Made by a program: the position numbers and the translations under genes. Below, piece by piece: positions 54,745 to 64,000 of a stretch of DNA of 64,000 bases. Below the pieces are notes generated by a model, which saw only the letters and a program-made list of their open reading frames with translations, had not been told where the DNA came from and did not search any database. Location of the stretch: the NCBI GenBank assembly GCA_015066525.1, contig SVOG01000035.1, positions 1 to 64,000 on the forward strand, given 5' to 3'. This stretch comes from Oscillospiraceae bacterium (lineage in GTDB: Bacteria > Bacillota > Clostridia > Oscillospirales > Acutalibacteraceae). Numbering within the stretch: the stretch's first letter is position 1; the number at the start of each line of letters is the position of its first letter.

Positions 54745-56820
54745 TTATATTTTTTCAATCATCCAGATTTGTGAACTGAGCGGGTCGGCAAGTCGCTCCT
54801 GCAGCGGAACGTTCATCAGATAGTCGCCGCTACGCTCCTTCACCTCGTCTCCCATCGTCACGCGATACCTGGCGTTCGGGTCAAGTCCCTTCAGATTCAG
54901 GGTCTTGAACTGACGGTTAAAGAAGGAGGTCGCCGTCGAGCAGAGGAAGAGCACGCTGCGCGACTTGTCCTCACTGACGTACTGGTTTGCTGACATACCG
55001 TCGTTTCTGAAATTCTTGAGTCGGTACAACTTGCCAAACTGTACGAGTTCGCGAATGTCCTTATAAAGGGCGATATAGTACTTGCATTTTTCGATTTCCT
55101 CATCGGTATACTTCAGAAGATTCGAGCCGATGGAGAGGGAGCCCTGCATCGACACGTTGAAACGAAAATCGAGCGAGGTCGGACGGCTGCCCGCGTTCCA
55201 GTCGGTTACCCACGCGCGCATACTCTTGCGGGGATAGAGCATCGAGAAGCCGCGCTGAATTTCAAGGCGGTCGACGGGGTCGGTATTGTCCGAGGTCCAC
55301 GCCATATCGAAATGCTCGAGCGCGCCGTATTCGGCTCTGCCGCCGCCGGAGGAGCAAGCCTCAATCTGGAGATAGGGATATTTCGCCTTCAGTTTATCGG
55401 CAATATCGTACACTGCGAGGGTGTGCAGGTACCACAAATCGCGCTGATTCTCGAGATTCGGCGCGCCGATTTCGGAAAACGGGCGATTCATATCCCACTT
55501 AATGTACTTAATATTATGATTGGCGACCATCTTGTCCATCACGTCAAAGCAGTATTCCTTCACCTCGGGAATGGTGAGATTGAGCACGAGCTGATTGCGC
55601 AGCAGGCTGGGCTTACGCGTATCGTAATGGTACACCCACTCGGGATGCGCGCGGTAGAGGTCGGAGTCCTCGTTGACCATCTCGGGCTCAAACCAGAGAC
55701 CGAAGTCCATACCGAGTTTGTTGACGCCCTCGATGAGTTCGTCGATACCGTTGGGGAATTTCTCCTCATTGACATACCAGTCGCCGAGACCCGCGCGGTC
55801 GTCCTTGCGCGCGCCGAACCAGCCGTCATCCATTACGAAGAGCTCGCAGCCGATTTCCGCCGCAATTTTGGCAAGGCGCAGCTGATTGTCGACATTGACG
55901 TCGAATCCCGTCGCCTCCCATGAGTTATAGAGGACGGGCAGCGGCTCCTCGGCAAAGGATTTCGGCAGAATATGATGAATCGCAAAATCGTTCATCTGGT
56001 TGCTCATCTCGGCAAAGCCGTTGGTGTAGCCGATATACGCCTTGGGCGTCGTTATACGCTCGCCGGCGTGCAGAATTTTGGTGAAATCAAAATCGTTCAA
56101 TCCGAGCGTTACGCGGGTGATACCGATGAAGTCGCGCTGCGCCTCCATCTTAAAATTACCGCCCCATCCGAGCGCCGCAAAATAGACATCGCCAAAATCC
56201 TCGGTCGCATTCTTCGACAGAATCAGAAACGGGGAGTTGACGTGACCCGTGGTGCCCCTGTGCGTTTCAAAACGGATGGAGCCCGCCTTAAACGGCGAGG
56301 TCTCGAGCTGGAATTCGCCCGCCCACGAGCCATTGGTATTCGTAATATCGTAGATTTCCTCCGTCGGAAGCGACAGCTCGGCGGACATCAGTTTTTCAAT
56401 CGTCAGGTCGTGCGCAGAGTTGTTGACGACGGTCACGCTGCGCGTGATAATATCGTGCTCATCGGACCATTTATAGTGCAGCACGATGCGAATATCGTAC
56501 GCCTTATCGACAAGGGTAACCGAGAGAGAATCCTTCGTCATTTCATCGCTCTCGTATGTAAAAACCGAATCGCGGCAGCCGTCAAAATACTCACACTTAA
56601 ACGCACAACTGCGGTAACGCGTGCCGCCGAAGGGGGAATACTCCTCGGAGATATAATCCAGTTCCGAATGGTTCGAATTGCGCTCCCACTCGGGCGAGAG
56701 GTTATAGTCCTCACGGCACGCCTTGCGTCCCCAATGGATATGGCGGAGGATACCCTTCTCATTCACACCCATGACATAATGCGTATTCTTCGTTTCAATT
56801 ATCAATATCTTTTTATCCAT
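54745..56820 (-). CDS. GH36 alpha-galactosidase
   Basis: YNSWEATGFDVN, LFVMDDGWFGARKDD, YIKWDMNRPFSE, IEACSSGGGRAEYG, WTSDNTDP motifs; ATG 56820 with SD ggagg. Confidence 0.95.
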   Translation of the reverse strand: MDKKILIIETKNTHYVMGVNEKGILRHIHWGRKACREDYNLSPEWERNSNHSELDYISEEYSPFGGTRYRSCAFKCEYFDGCRDSVFTYESDEMTKDSLSVTLVDKAYDIRIVLHYKWSDEHDIITRSVTVVNNSAHDLTIEKLMSAELSLPTEEIYDITNTNGSWAGEFQLETSPFKAGSIRFETHRGTTGHVNSPFLILSKNATEDFGDVYFAALGWGGNFKMEAQRDFIGITRVTLGLNDFDFTKILHAGERITTPKAYIGYTNGFAEMSNQMNDFAIHHILPKSFAEEPLPVLYNSWEATGFDVNVDNQLRLAKIAAEIGCELFVMDDGWFGARKDDRAGLGDWYVNEEKFPNGIDELIEGVNKLGMDFGLWFEPEMVNEDSDLYRAHPEWVYHYDTRKPSLLRNQLVLNLTIPEVKEYCFDVMDKMVANHNIKYIKWDMNRPFSEIGAPNLENQRDLWYLHTLAVYDIADKLKAKYPYLQIEACSSGGGRAEYGALEHFDMAWTSDNTDPVDRLEIQRGFSMLYPRKSMRAWVTDWNAGSRPTSLDFRFNVSMQGSLSIGSNLLKYTDEEIEKCKYYIALYKDIRELVQFGKLYRLKNFRNDGMSANQYVSEDKSRSVLFLCSTATSFFNRQFKTLNLKGLDPNARYRVTMGDEVKERSGDYLMNVPLQERLADPLSSQIWMIEKI

Positions 56821-56969
56821 CTTACTCGCCTCCGGGGAAATTGTCATTTTCATAATACAGTATTTAACCTCAAATAACAAGAGAAAAATTGCATTTATTA
56901 ACATTGACAAGTATTTCATAAATTGTTATACTTATTTTGTATAGTATTATTGATGAAAAGGTGAGATTT

Positions 56970-57320
56970 ATGGAAAAGAACAGAGTAAGTATTAAAATTT
57001 GCGGCTCAAGTTATACGATTCTTACCGAGGACGATACCGCCTATGTCGAGGAACTCGCAGAATTCATTGACGGCGAGATGAAGGGCGTAGCACAGGCATC
57101 GCCGAGTTTATCCACCACGCAGTGCGCGGTACTCGTAGCGCTCGACCAGGCGGACGCCTGCAAGAAAGCTACCGCTTCCGCCGATAATCTCAGAGCACAG
57201 ATTAAGGATTATCTCGAGGACAGCGCAAGGGCAAGGATGGAGGTTGACGTCGCAAGGCGCGAAATCGAACGCCTGAGCAGAGAAAACAGCAACCTCAGAA
57301 GCAAGCTCGCAAACAGATAA
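56970..57320 (+). CDS. zapA: Cell division protein ZapA
   Basis: MEKNRVSIKICGSSYTILTEDDTAYVEELAEFIDGEM with C-terminal coiled coil. Confidence 0.85.
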   Translation: MEKNRVSIKICGSSYTILTEDDTAYVEELAEFIDGEMKGVAQASPSLSTTQCAVLVALDQADACKKATASADNLRAQIKDYLEDSARARMEVDVARREIERLSRENSNLRSKLANR

Positions 57321-57333
57321 TAACACAAAACGG

Positions 57334-57359
57334 TGTGGGCGTAATAACGCCCACATTTT
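57334..57359 (+). terminator. Terminator after zapA
   Basis: tgtgggcgtaataacgcccacatttt. Confidence 0.75.
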
Positions 57360-57372
57360 CATTAGGGGATTT

Positions 57373-59373
57373 ATGGCACTGGAAATTTTAGCGCCCTGCG
57401 GAGGAATGGACAGTCTGGTTGCAGCGGTACGGTGCGGCGCAAACGCCGTCTACCTCGGTATGAAGGACTTTAACGCAAGGCGAAACGCGGATAATTTTGA
57501 TGAGCAGTCGCTCAGAGAGGCAATTCAATACGCGCACGCCCGCGGCGTCAAGGTGTACGTCACGATTAACACGCTCGTAAGCGACACCGAGATGAGCCGG
57601 GCGCACCAAGCAGTCAGCACCGCGATGCAATGCGGCGCCGACGCTTTCATCGTGCAGGATTTAGGGCTTGCGAAGATGATGCGGGAGTGCTTCCCCGAAG
57701 CAAAGCTCCACGCCTCGACCCAGTGCAGCGTCAACACCCCCGACGGATTCAGAGCGCTCGCAGATGACGGCTTTGCGCGGGCGGTGATTCCGCGCGAGAT
57801 GAGTCTCGACGAAATCAAAGAAATCCGCCGCAGCACCGATATGGAACTCGAAATCTTTGTCCACGGCGCACTGTGTATGTGCGTCTCGGGGCAGTGCTAT
57901 CTGTCGGGTATGCTCGGCGAAAGAAGCGGCAACCGCGGACTCTGCGCGCAGCCGTGCCGTCTCTCCTTCAGCGCGGACAATTCGGGCTCCTGCGATTTAT
58001 CGCTGAAGGATTTAAGTCTGATACAGCACATCCAAGAGATTGACGGCGCCGGCGTCATCAGTCTGAAAATCGAGGGCAGAATGAAACGCCCCGAATATGT
58101 GGCAGCCGCCGTAACCGCCTGTAAAAAGGCAATCGGCGGTGCCTACTCGTCCGAAGATGAAACCGTGCTCAAAAGCGTATTCTCGCGCTCGGGATTCACG
58201 GACGGCTACTTCACGGGAAAGAGAAAGGATATGTTCGGCACGCGGCAGAAGGAGGATGTTGTCTCCGCGGCGGGCGTGCTCAAGGACCTCTCGCATCTCT
58301 ACGACAACGAAAATCCCCTGCTGCCGATTGATTTGGATTTCACCTGCAAAGCAGGTCAACCCGTCGTGCTCAGAGCCTCTGCAGGCGGCAAAACCGCCGA
58401 GGCGACTGCCGGCGTGCCCGAGCAGGCAATCCACAAGCCGATGACCGTCGAGAGCGTGACGGCACGGCTCAGCAAATTCGGCGGCACGCAGTTTTATGCC
58501 GCGCGGATTCGCATCGACCTTGACGAAGGACTGATTGTGCCCGCAAGCGTCATTAACGCGCTGCGCAGAACGGTCTGCGAAAAACTGAGCGAAAACGACG
58601 CTCCGTCATTTACGGAAAAAGTATACACCCCGCCGCGCCCGCGGGCAAAGAGCGGCAGACCGTATTTCACGGCGCGCTTTGAAAATGCGGCGCAGATTCC
58701 CGACCGCCACCCCTTCAGAAGAATCTTCCTGCCCGTATGGGCAAGCGATGAGGACTTTATCCGAAGCGGTGCGGGTGCTGAGCTTCCACGCGGACTCTTC
58801 GGCGCGGAGGAACGGTTAAAAAAACGTCTTGCTCAGTTAAAAGCCGTCGGCGTCACCACGGCGCTCGCATCCAATCTCGGCGCGTACCAAACGGCAGAGG
58901 CGCTCGGATTTGAAGTATACGGCGATTTCGGGCTGAATCTCTTTAACAGCGAGAGCGCGCGGCAATTCCACGCGCCGATTCTCTCATTTGAACTGACGCT
59001 CGAGCAGGCAAACCGCATCAACGCCCACGGCACGGGTATCATCGGTTACGGCAAGGTGCCGCTGATGCTCGCGCGCAGCTGCCCCGTCAAAAACCGTATC
59101 GGCTGCGAAAAATGCGGCAAAAGCGGCGCCCTTACGGACAGAAAAGGGTATAAATTTCCCGTAAAATGTTCATCCTACCCTTGTGTGGAGATTCTCAACC
59201 CCCTGCCGATTTATCTCGGCGACCGACTGGACGAGGTCAGAACGGATTTTATACACTTTTACTTCACGGACGAGGAAAAGGGCGATATTACGCGTTTGGT
59301 GAATATGTACAACAATGGTGAGAAACCGCAGGGCAACTACACCCGCGGACTATATTATCGAGGAGTAAAATAA
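57373..59373 (+). CDS. U32 family peptidase
   Basis: 666 aa; ILAPCGGMDSLVAAVRCGANAVYLG, ELEIFVHGALCMCVSGQCYLSGMLGERSGNRGLCAQPCR. Confidence 0.95.
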   Translation: MALEILAPCGGMDSLVAAVRCGANAVYLGMKDFNARRNADNFDEQSLREAIQYAHARGVKVYVTINTLVSDTEMSRAHQAVSTAMQCGADAFIVQDLGLAKMMRECFPEAKLHASTQCSVNTPDGFRALADDGFARAVIPREMSLDEIKEIRRSTDMELEIFVHGALCMCVSGQCYLSGMLGERSGNRGLCAQPCRLSFSADNSGSCDLSLKDLSLIQHIQEIDGAGVISLKIEGRMKRPEYVAAAVTACKKAIGGAYSSEDETVLKSVFSRSGFTDGYFTGKRKDMFGTRQKEDVVSAAGVLKDLSHLYDNENPLLPIDLDFTCKAGQPVVLRASAGGKTAEATAGVPEQAIHKPMTVESVTARLSKFGGTQFYAARIRIDLDEGLIVPASVINALRRTVCEKLSENDAPSFTEKVYTPPRPRAKSGRPYFTARFENAAQIPDRHPFRRIFLPVWASDEDFIRSGAGAELPRGLFGAEERLKKRLAQLKAVGVTTALASNLGAYQTAEALGFEVYGDFGLNLFNSESARQFHAPILSFELTLEQANRINAHGTGIIGYGKVPLMLARSCPVKNRIGCEKCGKSGALTDRKGYKFPVKCSSYPCVEILNPLPIYLGDRLDEVRTDFIHFYFTDEEKGDITRLVNMYNNGEKPQGNYTRGLYYRGVK

Positions 59374-59915
59374 TGCTGATACTCGCATCCCAAAGCCCGC
59401 GCAGGCGGGAGCTGATGAAATACATAACCGACGACTACACCGTGAAGGTGAGCGACGTCGACGAGACGCTGCCCGACGGCATCTCGCCCGAGGAGGCAGT
59501 GCTCTGTCTCAGCAAAATCAAGGCGCGCCCCTTTGCGTCCCCGCAGGACACCGTCATCGGCGCCGACACCGTGGTCGCGATAGACGGCGAAATCCTCGGA
59601 AAGCCTGCAAATAAAGAGGATGCGGCGCTGATGCTACGCAAACTCAGCGGCAAAACGCATAGCGTTTTCACGGGCGTCACCGTTATCAAAAACGGCAAGG
59701 AACACTCATTCTACGCCGAAACAAAGGTCACATTCTTCAACCTCGGCGATGACGAAATCGCAAAATATGTCGCAACGGGAGAGCCGCTCGACAAAGCGGG
59801 CGCCTACGGCATCCAGGGTTACGGCTGTTTGCTTGTGGAAAAAATTGACGGAGATTATTTCAATGTTGTGGGACTGCCGGTGAGCAAACTCAATCACCTT
59901 TTAATGAGCATTTGA
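59373..59915 (+). CDS. maf: Maf family nucleotide pyrophosphatase
   Basis: LILASQSPRRRELM; VIGADTVVAIDGEILGKP; DKAGAYGIQGYG. Confidence 0.96.
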   Translation: MLILASQSPRRRELMKYITDDYTVKVSDVDETLPDGISPEEAVLCLSKIKARPFASPQDTVIGADTVVAIDGEILGKPANKEDAALMLRKLSGKTHSVFTGVTVIKNGKEHSFYAETKVTFFNLGDDEIAKYVATGEPLDKAGAYGIQGYGCLLVEKIDGDYFNVVGLPVSKLNHLLMSI

Positions 59916-60035
59916 TGATTTTTTGTCTAATTTGCTGATTTGTTAAAAAGTTTATTGAAATTTAATAATCCCTGTGTTAAAATTAAAGTACGGTATATTA
60001 GCAATTCCTAACTTTATACCAGAAAGGAGAATGTT

Positions 60036-60920
60036 ATGGCAGCAGATTTACATTGTCATACGAAATTAAGTGACGGTTCCGTCGGTATAGAAGATTTAAT
60101 CGTGATAGCACACAAGAGTGGCATTGATACGCTCGCCATAACGGACCACGACTGCATTGCAGGCACTGTAAGAGGCCAGGTTATCGGCAAGCGCTACGGC
60201 GTCACTGTTATCCCGGGCGTGGAACTCTCCGCATTTGATTTTGACGCGGGTAAGAACGTGCATATTCTGTCCTACCTCGCGGACGCACCCGACAGACTCG
60301 AGGGCATCTGCAAGCGCACCTCCGTTGCACGCAAGAGAGCGGGTCAGATTATGATGCTCAAGGTAGCGGCACGCTTCCCGATTACAAGCGAGTTCATCAT
60401 TTCTCACGCGAGCGGCTCCACCAATCTGTACCGTCAGCACATTATGCACGCGCTGATGGACGCAGGCTACACGGATAAAATTTTCGGTGATTTATTCCAC
60501 ACCCTCTTTTCCGAGGACAGCGAGTCAAACGTGCTCGCACCGACGAAGTACCCCACGGTGCAGGAAGTCATTGACGAAATCCACGGAGCGGGCGGTATCG
60601 CCGTGCTGGCATACCCCGCGAAGTTCAATAATTTCGACGAAATTGACAAATATATTGAGATGGGTCTCGACGGCATCGAGGTCTGGTCCCCGTACAACAG
60701 CGAGGAGCAGGTGGAAATGCTCACCGCTCTTTGCAAAAAGAAAAAGTTGCTGATGACGGGCGGCTCGGACTTCCACGGCATTTACGGTGACCACACCGTC
60801 ACCGTCGGCTCATACACCACTCCGCAGGAGCATCTCGACAAGCTCCTCGGCTATAAAGCAAAGAAAAAACGCGCAGCACGACGTGCTGAGCGCGAAGCAG
60901 AAAAGAAAGAATCGCAGTAA
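60036..60920 (+). CDS. PHP domain-containing phosphoesterase
   Basis: MAADLHCHTKLSDGSVGIEDLI; AITDHDCIAG; GGSDFHG. Confidence 0.93.
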   Translation: MAADLHCHTKLSDGSVGIEDLIVIAHKSGIDTLAITDHDCIAGTVRGQVIGKRYGVTVIPGVELSAFDFDAGKNVHILSYLADAPDRLEGICKRTSVARKRAGQIMMLKVAARFPITSEFIISHASGSTNLYRQHIMHALMDAGYTDKIFGDLFHTLFSEDSESNVLAPTKYPTVQEVIDEIHGAGGIAVLAYPAKFNNFDEIDKYIEMGLDGIEVWSPYNSEEQVEMLTALCKKKKLLMTGGSDFHGIYGDHTVTVGSYTTPQEHLDKLLGYKAKKKRAARRAEREAEKKESQ

Positions 60921-60939
60921 GATACTTACTGCGATTTTT
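60910..60939 (+). terminator. Terminator after PHP gene
   Basis: aatcgcagtaagatacttactgcgattttt. Confidence 0.75.
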
Positions 60940-60966
60940 CTTTATAACCCGAATATACCAAACAAA

Positions 60967-60988
60967 AAGAGCCGTGAAACGGCTCTTT
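60967..60988 (-). terminator. Terminator after transketolase operon
   Basis: aaagagccgtgaaacggctcttt. Confidence 0.7.
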
Positions 60989-60998
60989 CTCATTGTAT

Positions 60999-61937
60999 TT
61001 ATACAAAGTCCTTCGTCACCTTGACAATATTCTCTGCGCTGAGACCGAACTGCTTTAAGAGGTCCTTGGCAGGTCCGGAATGTCCGAACTCGTCGTTGAC
61101 ACCGATGCGCTTCACGGGGGTCGGGCATTTTTCGCTGAGTGCGGCACAGACCGCCTCGCCGAGACCGCCGATAATATTGTGCTCCTCGACAGTAATCACC
61201 TTGCCCGTTTTCTTCGCGGACGCGATAATCAAATCCTCGTCGAGCGGCTTAATCGTTGCGATATTGATAACCTCGGCGCTGATGCCGTCAGCTTTCAGCT
61301 GCTCGGCGGCGTTCATCGCCTCGGCAACCATCAGACCGTTTGCCACGATGGTCACATCCGTACCCTCGCAGACGACCTCGCCCTTGCCGATTTCGAATTT
61401 GTAATTCTCGTCGTGGAACACCGGCACCGCAAGTCTGCCGAAACGCAGATAAACCGGTCCCTCGTGGTAATACGCCGCCTTCACTGCCTGGCGCGCCTCG
61501 ACATCGTCAGCGGGGCAGATAACCACCATGCCGGGAATGGAACGCATCAGTGCGAAATCCTCGCAGCACTGATGGCTGGCGCCGTCCTCACCGACGCTGA
61601 TGCCCGCGTGGGTCGCGCCGATTTTCACATTCAGATGGGGATAACCGATGGAGTTTCTCACCTGCTCAAAGGCTCTGCCCGCCGCAAACATCGCAAAGCT
61701 CGATGCAAACGGCACAAATCCCATTGTGGAAAAACCTGCGGCAACGCACATCATATCCGCCTCGGCAATACCGCAGTTGATATGGCGCTCGGGGTACGCT
61801 TTCTTAAAAATACCTGTTTTCGTAGCGGCTGAAAGGTCAGCGTCAAATACGACTAATTTATCCGCGCCCTCGCTGTACAGCTCCTTAAGCGCGTTGCCGT
61901 AACTTTCGCGGGTCGCAATATTCTTCACTTCTGCCAT
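60999..61937 (-). CDS. Transketolase C-terminal subunit
   Basis: 312 aa; NCGIAEADMMCVAAGFSTMGFVPFASSFAMF; VITVEEHNIIGGLGEAV. Confidence 0.95.
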   Translation of the reverse strand: MAEVKNIATRESYGNALKELYSEGADKLVVFDADLSAATKTGIFKKAYPERHINCGIAEADMMCVAAGFSTMGFVPFASSFAMFAAGRAFEQVRNSIGYPHLNVKIGATHAGISVGEDGASHQCCEDFALMRSIPGMVVICPADDVEARQAVKAAYYHEGPVYLRFGRLAVPVFHDENYKFEIGKGEVVCEGTDVTIVANGLMVAEAMNAAEQLKADGISAEVINIATIKPLDEDLIIASAKKTGKVITVEEHNIIGGLGEAVCAALSEKCPTPVKRIGVNDEFGHSGPAKDLLKQFGLSAENIVKVTKDFV

Positions 61938-61940
61938 ACC

Positions 61941-62783
61941 TTACGCCTCCAGTTCCTTTAATTTTGCGCTGAGTTCATCCATCGCAATCTGATATTCCTC
62001 ATCGTTCGGCGCTTTGCCGTGCCAATCGACGGCATTTTCCATATACGAAACGCCGAGGCCTTTCACCGTCTTCATCACGATACCGAAGGGTTTGCCCTGG
62101 CACGCGTGGAAGGCGTCGAATGCTGTTTCGAGCTCGTCGAAATCGTTGCCGTTAATCACTACGACCTCAAAACCGAAAGCTCTGAGCTTTTCGTCAATCG
62201 GCTCCGCGCTCATTACTTCATCGCAGGAGCCGTCAATCTGGAGTCCGTTGGAGTCGATGATGACGCAGAGATTGTCGAGCTTATACTGCGAAGCAAACAT
62301 CATCGCTTCCCACACCTGACCTTCTTCAATCTCGCCGTCGCCGAGAAGGGTGTAGACATTGATATCGGCGTCCATAAACTTCGCCGCTTTTGCCATACCG
62401 GCAGCAACGCTGACGCCCTGTCCGAGCGAGCCGGTGCTCATATCCACACCGGGAACGGTATTCATATTCGGATGTCCCTGCAAATAGGAGCCGATGTGTC
62501 GCAGCGTCTTGAGGTCCTCCACGGGGAAGAAGCCCTTATATGCCAGCGCGCTGTAAAGACCGGGGGCGCAGTGACCCTTTGACAAAACGAAACGGTCCCT
62601 GCCGTCCCATTTCGGCTCATCCGCTCTGTAACGCATCTCACTGCCGTAAAGATACGCAAACACATCCGCTGCCGAAAGCGATCCGCCCGGATGTCCCGCC
62701 TTTGCGGCATGAGTGCTCTCGATAATGCCGCGTCTGATTTGCGTAGCAAAAATCTGAAGCTCTCTTTTTTTATTACTGTCCAT
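61941..62783 (-). CDS. Transketolase N-terminal subunit
   Basis: 280 aa; AGHPGGSLSAADVFAYLY; DRFVLSKGHCAPGLYSAL; GDGEIEEGQVWEA. Confidence 0.95.
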   Translation of the reverse strand: MDSNKKRELQIFATQIRRGIIESTHAAKAGHPGGSLSAADVFAYLYGSEMRYRADEPKWDGRDRFVLSKGHCAPGLYSALAYKGFFPVEDLKTLRHIGSYLQGHPNMNTVPGVDMSTGSLGQGVSVAAGMAKAAKFMDADINVYTLLGDGEIEEGQVWEAMMFASQYKLDNLCVIIDSNGLQIDGSCDEVMSAEPIDEKLRAFGFEVVVINGNDFDELETAFDAFHACQGKPFGIVMKTVKGLGVSYMENAVDWHGKAPNDEEYQIAMDELSAKLKELEA

Positions 62784-62922
62784 AGGAATACACTCCTTTG
62801 TTTATTTCGATTCCATTGTAACAAAAATCGGGCAAAAGTTCAATATTAATAAGTTTATATTGAAATACTTTTTCAATTATGGTAAAATAAACTATATTTC
62901 AGAATATAGGAGATGTTATTTT

Positions 62923-64000
62923 ATGAAAATTGCTAAGGAATATGCTCCGAGTTACGATGTAAAAGGCAATACCGATTTCTCTGTCAAAGAGATTACCGAT
63001 ATCTGCGACAACATCGGTCCCCGTAAGCCGGGCTCACCCGAGGAGCTGAAAGCGCAGAAATTTATGCAGCGCATCCTCGATGAGCATTGCGAAAAAACGG
63101 AAATTGAGGACTTCACCCTCCACCGCCAGGGCTTTATGGGATTCATCCCGTTCACGGTATGTATGGGCGTTGCCTCCGTATTCGTCAACTGGTTCGGCAA
63201 GCCGCTCATCGCGTTCATTATGTGCATTCTGGCGTTCGTTCCGCTGATTTTTGAATTTTTGATGTACAAGGAATTCGACGATTTTCTTTTCCCGAAGCAG
63301 ACATCTCATAACCTCATCGGCACCAAAGCGCCCAAGGGTGAAGTGAAGCAGAGAATTATTCTCGTCGGTCACTCCGACAGCCAGTTCGAATGGCCGATTA
63401 ACTACTACCTCGGCGGTCTGCAGGCAAAACTGTTTGTTGAAATTCCCGCCGTCGTAGGACTGGTTATCCAGACCTTCTTCGCACTGATTTGTGCGATTGC
63501 AGGCAAGGGCGGCGCTGCTGCGGATATCACAAGCGCAAGACCGTTCTTCATTATCCTGTTTGTTATCAGTATTATCTTTATTCCGTTTGAGATTTCGTTT
63601 ATCTTCTTCCAGAGCTGGACAAAATCCGTACCCGGCGCATCAGACAACCTGTCGGGCTGCTACGTCGGTATCGGCACACTCAAGGCGCTGCGCGAGGCAG
63701 GCGTTGACCTCGAGCAGACAGAGCTCAGGGTTATCTGCTCCGGCTCCGAGGAGGCAGGACTGCGCGGTGCAAAGGCTTACGCAAAGGCTCACGAGAAAGA
63801 GCTCAAGGACATCCCGACCATCTGCATCGGTCTGGACACCTTCAGAGACCTCGAGGATATGGCAGTATACGACAGAGACCTCTCGGGTACGCTCCAGCAC
63901 GACTGGGCTGTTAAGAACCTCGTTAAGAACGCGGCTGCGAACTGCGGCTATGACCTCAAGTTTGAGTCCATTTATATCGGCGCGTGCGATGCGGCTGCAT
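62923..64000 (+). CDS. M28 family peptidase with internal membrane segments (runs past window end)
   Basis: ATG 62923 MKIAKEYAPSYDVKGNTDFSVKEITDICDNIGPRKPGSPEE; GHSDSQFEWP; VPGASDNLSGCYVGI; CSGSEEAGLRGAKAY. Confidence 0.85.
   Translation, partial: MKIAKEYAPSYDVKGNTDFSVKEITDICDNIGPRKPGSPEELKAQKFMQRILDEHCEKTEIEDFTLHRQGFMGFIPFTVCMGVASVFVNWFGKPLIAFIMCILAFVPLIFEFLMYKEFDDFLFPKQTSHNLIGTKAPKGEVKQRIILVGHSDSQFEWPINYYLGGLQAKLFVEIPAVVGLVIQTFFALICAIAGKGGAAADITSARPFFIILFVISIIFIPFEISFIFFQSWTKSVPGASDNLSGCYVGIGTLKALREAGVDLEQTELRVICSGSEEAGLRGAKAYAKAHEKELKDIPTICIGLDTFRDLEDMAVYDRDLSGTLQHDWAVKNLVKNAAANCGYDLKFESIYIGACDAAA

Noticed and set aside
1-64000. rRNA, tRNA, CRISPR arrays, insertion sequences, classical riboswitches
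   Set aside because: None recognised by eye; a tRNAscan/Infernal run would be needed to exclude small RNAs

Overview
64 kb chromosomal window from an anaerobic Firmicute (Clostridia-like by gene content), read from sequence alone. Main blocks: (1) 1-1482, GGGtGRT-family gene (truncated by the window edge) and a NifU-like Fe-S scaffold gene. (2) 1627-8526, two secreted proteins with related C-termini; the larger starts with an extremely Cys-rich region. (3) 8747-17418, a 10-gene [FeFe]-hydrogenase operon: HydA/NuoF/NuoE/2Fe-2S subunits plus a sensory-type hydrogenase-like protein, two DRTGG, two HATPase and one PHP protein. A perfect Rex-like operator lies upstream, and two identical 120-bp structured repeats lie inside the operon. 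(4) 17598-25943, HAD/ribF/truB/nrnA/rbfA/infB/ylxQ/ylxR/nusA/rimP translation-factor cluster with a rimP leader hairpin. (5) 26-36 kb: CobW GTPase with a His-rich loop, two-component system with a beta-helix-like surface protein, DUF3048 lipoprotein, MATE transporter, ilvE. (6) 36-42.6 kb: ymdB, orphan lipoprotein SBP, asp23, DAK2/fakA-like, recG. (7) 42830-53294, a compact PBSX/Mu-like phage module with terminase, portal, protease/scaffold, capsid, neck and baseplate genes. It has no recognisable sheath, tube, tape measure, integrase, repressor or lysis genes, and is the best candidate for an unusual system here. (8) 53.3-64 kb: DUF1015, GH36 alpha-galactosidase, zapA, U32 peptidase, maf, PHP, split transketolase, M28 peptidase (truncated). 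No rRNA, tRNA or CRISPR was recognised. Family names come from recognising motifs in translated ORFs, not from database searches.
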